DNA of 5,217 bases from DASQWP01 sp050697555 (GTDB taxonomy: Bacteria; Actinomycetota; Thermoleophilia; Gaiellales; Gaiellaceae). The stretch covers positions 1 to 5,217 of the forward strand of contig JBOHAD010000126.1 in the NCBI GenBank assembly GCA_050697555.1, read 5' to 3'. The translations under genes were made by a program, and so were the position numbers. How positions within the stretch are numbered: position 1 is the stretch's first letter; each line of letters starts with the position of its first letter. The notes beneath the pieces were generated by a model. That model was given only the letters and a program-made list of their open reading frames with translations, was not told the DNA's origin and did not search any database. This document shows, in pieces, positions 1 to 5,217 of the stretch.

Positions 1-28
1 TCTAGCGAGCGGCTCTCACGGCTCGACA

Positions 29-62
29 GAGAGGGGCGCTTTCGGCGCCCCTCTCGCCGTTT
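29..62 (+). terminator. GC-rich hairpin, probable terminator or attenuator upstream of rpoB
   Basis: Bases 29-39 (GAGAGGGGCGC) pair perfectly with 45-55 (GCGCCCCTCTC), giving an 11-bp stem with a five-base TTTCG loop. The stem is followed by GCCGTTT, so the T-run is only three bases long. This is the shape of an intrinsic terminator of a high-GC bacterium, though the weak U-tract means termination may be partial. In most bacteria rplJ-rplL lies just upstream of rpoB, and partial termination or processing in that gap tunes ribosomal protein against polymerase output; whether rplL lies upstream here cannot be seen. A TAG at 3-5 could be the stop of the upstream gene, but too little sequence is present to say. 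Confidence 0.65.
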
Positions 63-76
63 CGAGCAACGCCCGC

Positions 77-82
77 TATACT
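77..82 (+). promoter_or_regulatory. Candidate -10 element of a rpoB-proximal promoter
   Basis: TATACT matches the housekeeping sigma -10 consensus TATAAT at five of six positions and stands out in this GC-rich region. No good -35 is seen: at a 17-base spacing, 54-59 reads TCGCCG, which matches TTGACA at three positions. Weak -35 elements are common in actinobacterial promoters. A start near base 88-90 would give a leader of about 135 bases containing both downstream hairpins. Its position just after the terminator-like hairpin at 29-62 fits a promoter that restarts transcription for rpoBC. A chance match remains possible. Confidence 0.4.
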
Positions 83-95
83 GGCTGCCCGAAGA

Positions 96-132
96 GCGGT
101 TTCCCGCGGGCTCCGCCTTGCGGGGGAACCGC
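96..132 (+). other. Strong stem-loop in the rpoB leader
   Basis: Bases 96-105 (GCGGTTTCCC) pair with 123-132 (GGGGAACCGC) in a 10-bp stem with one G-U pair (T102 with G126). Two further pairs (106 with 121, 107 with 120) form across a one-base bulge at 122. The loop is about 12 bases. The following bases (133-150) are comparatively T-rich but without an unbroken T-run. It could be a second weak terminator, an RNase processing structure, or part of an attenuator. In E. coli the rplL-rpoB gap holds an attenuator and an RNase III site, so structured RNA here has precedent, but function is inferred from the fold only. Confidence 0.45.
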
Positions 133-147
133 CGTTTGTGCTACTCT
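118..147 (+). promoter_or_regulatory. Second, weaker promoter candidate (extended -10 type)
   Basis: TTGCGG at 118-123 and TACTCT at 142-147 are separated by 18 bases. The -10 candidate is preceded by TGTGC (137-141), which supplies an extended -10 TGN motif, and it keeps the conserved T, A and final T of the hexamer. The -35 candidate lies within the 3' half of the stem-loop at 96-132. This is weaker than the TATACT at 77-82 as a hexamer match and may be fortuitous. Confidence 0.2.
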
Positions 148-168
148 TATCGGTCGCGCCGCCGTACC

Positions 169-189
169 GCAGAACCTCTGCCGTTTTTT
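169..189 (+). terminator. Small hairpin plus T6 run: terminator-like attenuator candidate
   Basis: GCAGA (169-173) pairs with TCTGC (177-181) around a three-base loop. After CG (182-183) comes an unbroken run of six T (184-189), the only T6 run I noticed in this leader. The layout of short hairpin then U-tract is that of an intrinsic terminator, but the stem has only five pairs and would be weak alone. It lies 35 bases before the rpoB start, so any termination here would attenuate the whole rpoBC unit. Confidence 0.3.
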
Positions 190-210
190 GTCCTTAAGCC
201 CTGCCTAGAG

Positions 211-216
211 GGAGGT
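211..216 (+). promoter_or_regulatory. Ribosome binding site of rpoB
   Basis: GGAGGT, inside the longer purine-rich AGAGGGAGGT at 207-216, is a full match to the anti-Shine-Dalgarno core. It is separated by eight bases from the TTG at 225-227. This spacing decides the rpoB start as TTG; no ATG or GTG near it has a comparable site. Confidence 0.9.
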
Positions 217-224
217 CGCAGTTC

Positions 225-3862
<3,638 letters not shown>

Positions 3863-3866
<4 letters not shown>

Positions 3867-5217
3867 TCGACATCAATAACTTCGACGCGATCCGCATCGG
3901 CCTCGCGTCGAGCAAGCAGATCAGGGACTGGTCGTCCGGCGAGATCACGAAGCCGGAGACCATCAACTACCGCACGCTCAAGCCGGAGAAGGACGGGCTT
4001 TTCTGCGAGCGCATCTTCGGTCCCACGAAGGACTGGGAGTGCTACTGCGGCAAGTACAAGCGTGTCCGCTACAAGGGCATCATCTGCGAGCGCTGCGGTG
4101 TCGAGGTCACGCGCCAGAAGGTGCGCCGCGAGCGCATGGGCCACATCGACCTCGCCGCGCCGGTCTCGCACATCTGGTTCTTCAAGGGCGTGCCGAGCCG
4201 CATCGGCTACCTCCTCGACATCGCTCCCAAGGAGCTCGAGAAGGTCCTCTACTTCGCCGCCTCGATCGTCACCCAGGTCGAGGTCGACAAGCGCGCGGCC
4301 GACGTCGCCGACCTCGAGGACAAGGTGCGTGCCGAGAGCGAGCGCATCTTCGTCGACCGCGACGAGGCGCTCGCCGCGCTCGAGGGCCGGCTGACCCGCA
4401 GGCGCGAGTACTTCACCAAGGGCAAGGAGCGGAACTTCGACGAGGACGACGAGTTCTGGGCGCGCGGGCTCTCGGCCTGGGCCGAGGAGCAGGGCCTGCC
4501 CACGCTCGAGGAGGCCCGCAGCCTCGTCGGTGGCCTCTTCGTCGAGGTGGCCGGCAAGATCACGACCGAGGACTCGAAGAAGCTCCGCGAGCTCGTCCGC
4601 CAGGCGGCCATCCGGCCGGATCGCGACCTCTCGAGCCGCGAGCTCGACCAGGTCTCGAACGCTGCTCTGCAGATCCGCGACGCGCTCGCGCCGCTCCAGA
4701 AGCAAGCCGACAAGGCGTCCGGCTCCAAGAAGGGCGCGGTCACGAAGCACATCAACAAGGTCCAAGAGGCGCTCCTCTCAGGAGCGGAGCTCGCGCCTGA
4801 GGACGCCGACCTTACGGCCGGCGTCGACCGGAAGAACCTGGAGAAGGCCAAGGACCTCGGGAACGGGCTCCTCGCCGAGCTTCTCGAGACGCTCGAGGGC
4901 AAGGAGTCGCCCGAGGAGGTCCGCGAGCTGGGCGGCGATCTCTGCCTGAAGGCGGAGGGCCGCATGGAGAAGGGCGACCACGACGCGATCCTCCAGTGGT
5001 CGCTGAAGGTGCGGGAGATGTACCAGGACATGGAGTCCCGGCGCGAGGACGCGCGCGAGGCCGCGCTCGACTCGGTCGCCCGGCTCGAGCAGACCTGGCA
5101 GCTCTTCCGCGACCTCGAGCCGAAGCTGATCGTCAACGACGAGATGCTCTTCCGCGAGCTGAAGGACCGCTTCGGCTCGCCGTACGGCTTCGGCGTCTAC
5201 TTCAAGGGCGGCATGGG
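3863..5217 (+). CDS. rpoC: DNA-directed RNA polymerase subunit beta-prime (RpoC), N-terminal 451 residues, truncated by window edge
   Basis: Largest catalytic subunit of RNA polymerase. The start is TTG, overlapping the rpoB stop as TTGA, with an RBS five bases upstream; the resulting MIDINNFDAIRIGLAS matches the usual N-terminus. No in-frame stop occurs to the window edge. Landmarks: KPETINYRTLKPEKDGLFCE (residues 30-49); zinc-binding domain with C60, C62, C75 and C78; VTRQKVRRERMGHIDLAAPV (82-101); FFKGVPSRIGYLLDIAPK (106-123). From about 141 to 417 comes a long charged helical insert, after which the conserved LIVNDEMLFRELKDRFG resumes at 422. In mycobacterial RpoC, as I recall it, the equivalent of 422 is near 233, so the insert is about 190 residues longer. 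The catalytic NADFDGD motif, clamp helices, bridge helix and trigger loop lie beyond the window. The gene itself is certain; the insert's role is unknown. Confidence 0.99.
4040..4096 (+). other. Beta-prime zinc-binding domain (residues 60-78)
   Basis: Cysteines at 60, 62, 75 and 78 form the C-x-C-x12-C-x2-C pattern of the beta-prime N-terminal zinc ribbon, equivalent to E. coli C70, C72, C85 and C88. All four ligands are present, so this domain, which lies near the RNA exit channel, should bind zinc normally. Confidence 0.95.
4283..5113 (+). other. Lineage-specific insert in beta-prime, coiled coil carrying an extra domain
   Basis: This codes for RpoC residues 141-417, between two conserved blocks. 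Its ends look like the two antiparallel helices of the actinobacterial insert known from Mycobacterium RNA polymerase: an outgoing charged helix (about 141-184, with DLEDKVRAESERI at 150-162) and a returning helix (about 364-417, with REMYQDMESRREDAREAALD at 384-403). Between them, residues about 185-363 form a mostly alpha-helical segment that I do not recognise. It includes an acidic patch (DEDDE, 193-197), PTLEEAR at 213-219, a Lys/Ser/Gly-rich stretch KASGSKKGAVTK at 284-295 that may be a flexible linker, and a single cysteine at 361. Codon use in 280-325 is slightly relaxed (CAA, TCA, GGA, CCT, CTT), as in a less constrained region. Helix assignments are by eye. Confidence 0.7.

Noticed and set aside
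1..28. Possible end of an upstream gene (rplL) with a TAG at 3-5
   Set aside because: Only a few bases precede the TAG, so no coding evidence exists within the window. It is kept only as a contextual expectation.
4415..4951. The RpoC insert as an intein or a mobile element inserted in the gene
   Set aside because: No intein splicing motifs (Cys/Ser start, terminal His-Asn) or endonuclease motif are seen. No terminal repeats or target duplication frame the segment, and its codon use is close to the rest of the gene.
4249..5136. Minus-strand and alternative-frame open frames across rpoC, including the Lys/Glu-rich insert region
   Set aside because: The rpoC frame runs unbroken from 3863 to the edge with conserved blocks on both sides of the insert. 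The other frames give Ser/Arg-rich low-complexity products typical of GC-biased shadows.

Overview
The window carries the core RNA polymerase operon of a high-GC bacterium. It holds a roughly 220-base leader, a complete rpoB (beta subunit), and the first 451 codons of rpoC (beta-prime subunit), which runs off the right edge. Both genes lie on the plus strand. The proteins look actinobacterial: strong GC3 bias, the four-cysteine zinc site in beta-prime, a RpoC N-terminus very close to what I remember of mycobacterial RpoC, and a long helical insert at the place where Actinobacteria carry a lineage-specific coiled coil. Several features (a large enlargement of that insert, TTG starts, atypical residues in the rifampicin pocket) suggest a deep-branching actinobacterial class such as Thermoleophilia rather than Mycobacterium or Streptomyces. 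That placement is inference from memory, not a search.

Layout. Bases 1-28 show no supported gene; an upstream gene (rplL would be usual) probably ends just outside or at the left edge. Bases 29-62 form a perfect 11-bp GC-rich hairpin that looks like a terminator or attenuator. A good -10-like hexamer lies at 77-82. The rest of the leader holds a strong stem-loop (96-132) and a small hairpin followed directly by a six-T run (169-189). A consensus Shine-Dalgarno then precedes the TTG start of rpoB at 225. rpoB ends at 3866, overlapping the TTG start of rpoC by four bases (TTGA), with a ribosome binding site inside the end of rpoB. This arrangement indicates translational coupling and near-equimolar synthesis of beta and beta-prime, which together form the catalytic centre of RNA polymerase.

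Most of the window is ordinary, highly conserved housekeeping sequence, and I see no mobile element, CRISPR array, RNA gene or defence system. The parts that depart from the ordinary are: (i) the beta-prime insert, about 190 residues longer than I expect from mycobacterial RpoC, with an unrecognised domain apparently placed at the tip of the coiled coil; (ii) a short stretch of that domain resembling a segment of the RpoB lobe encoded in the same window; (iii) unusual residues in the rifampicin pocket, including Met at the position of E. coli I572; (iv) a roughly 70-residue acidic tail on beta; and (v) the succession of three hairpins in the rpoB leader.
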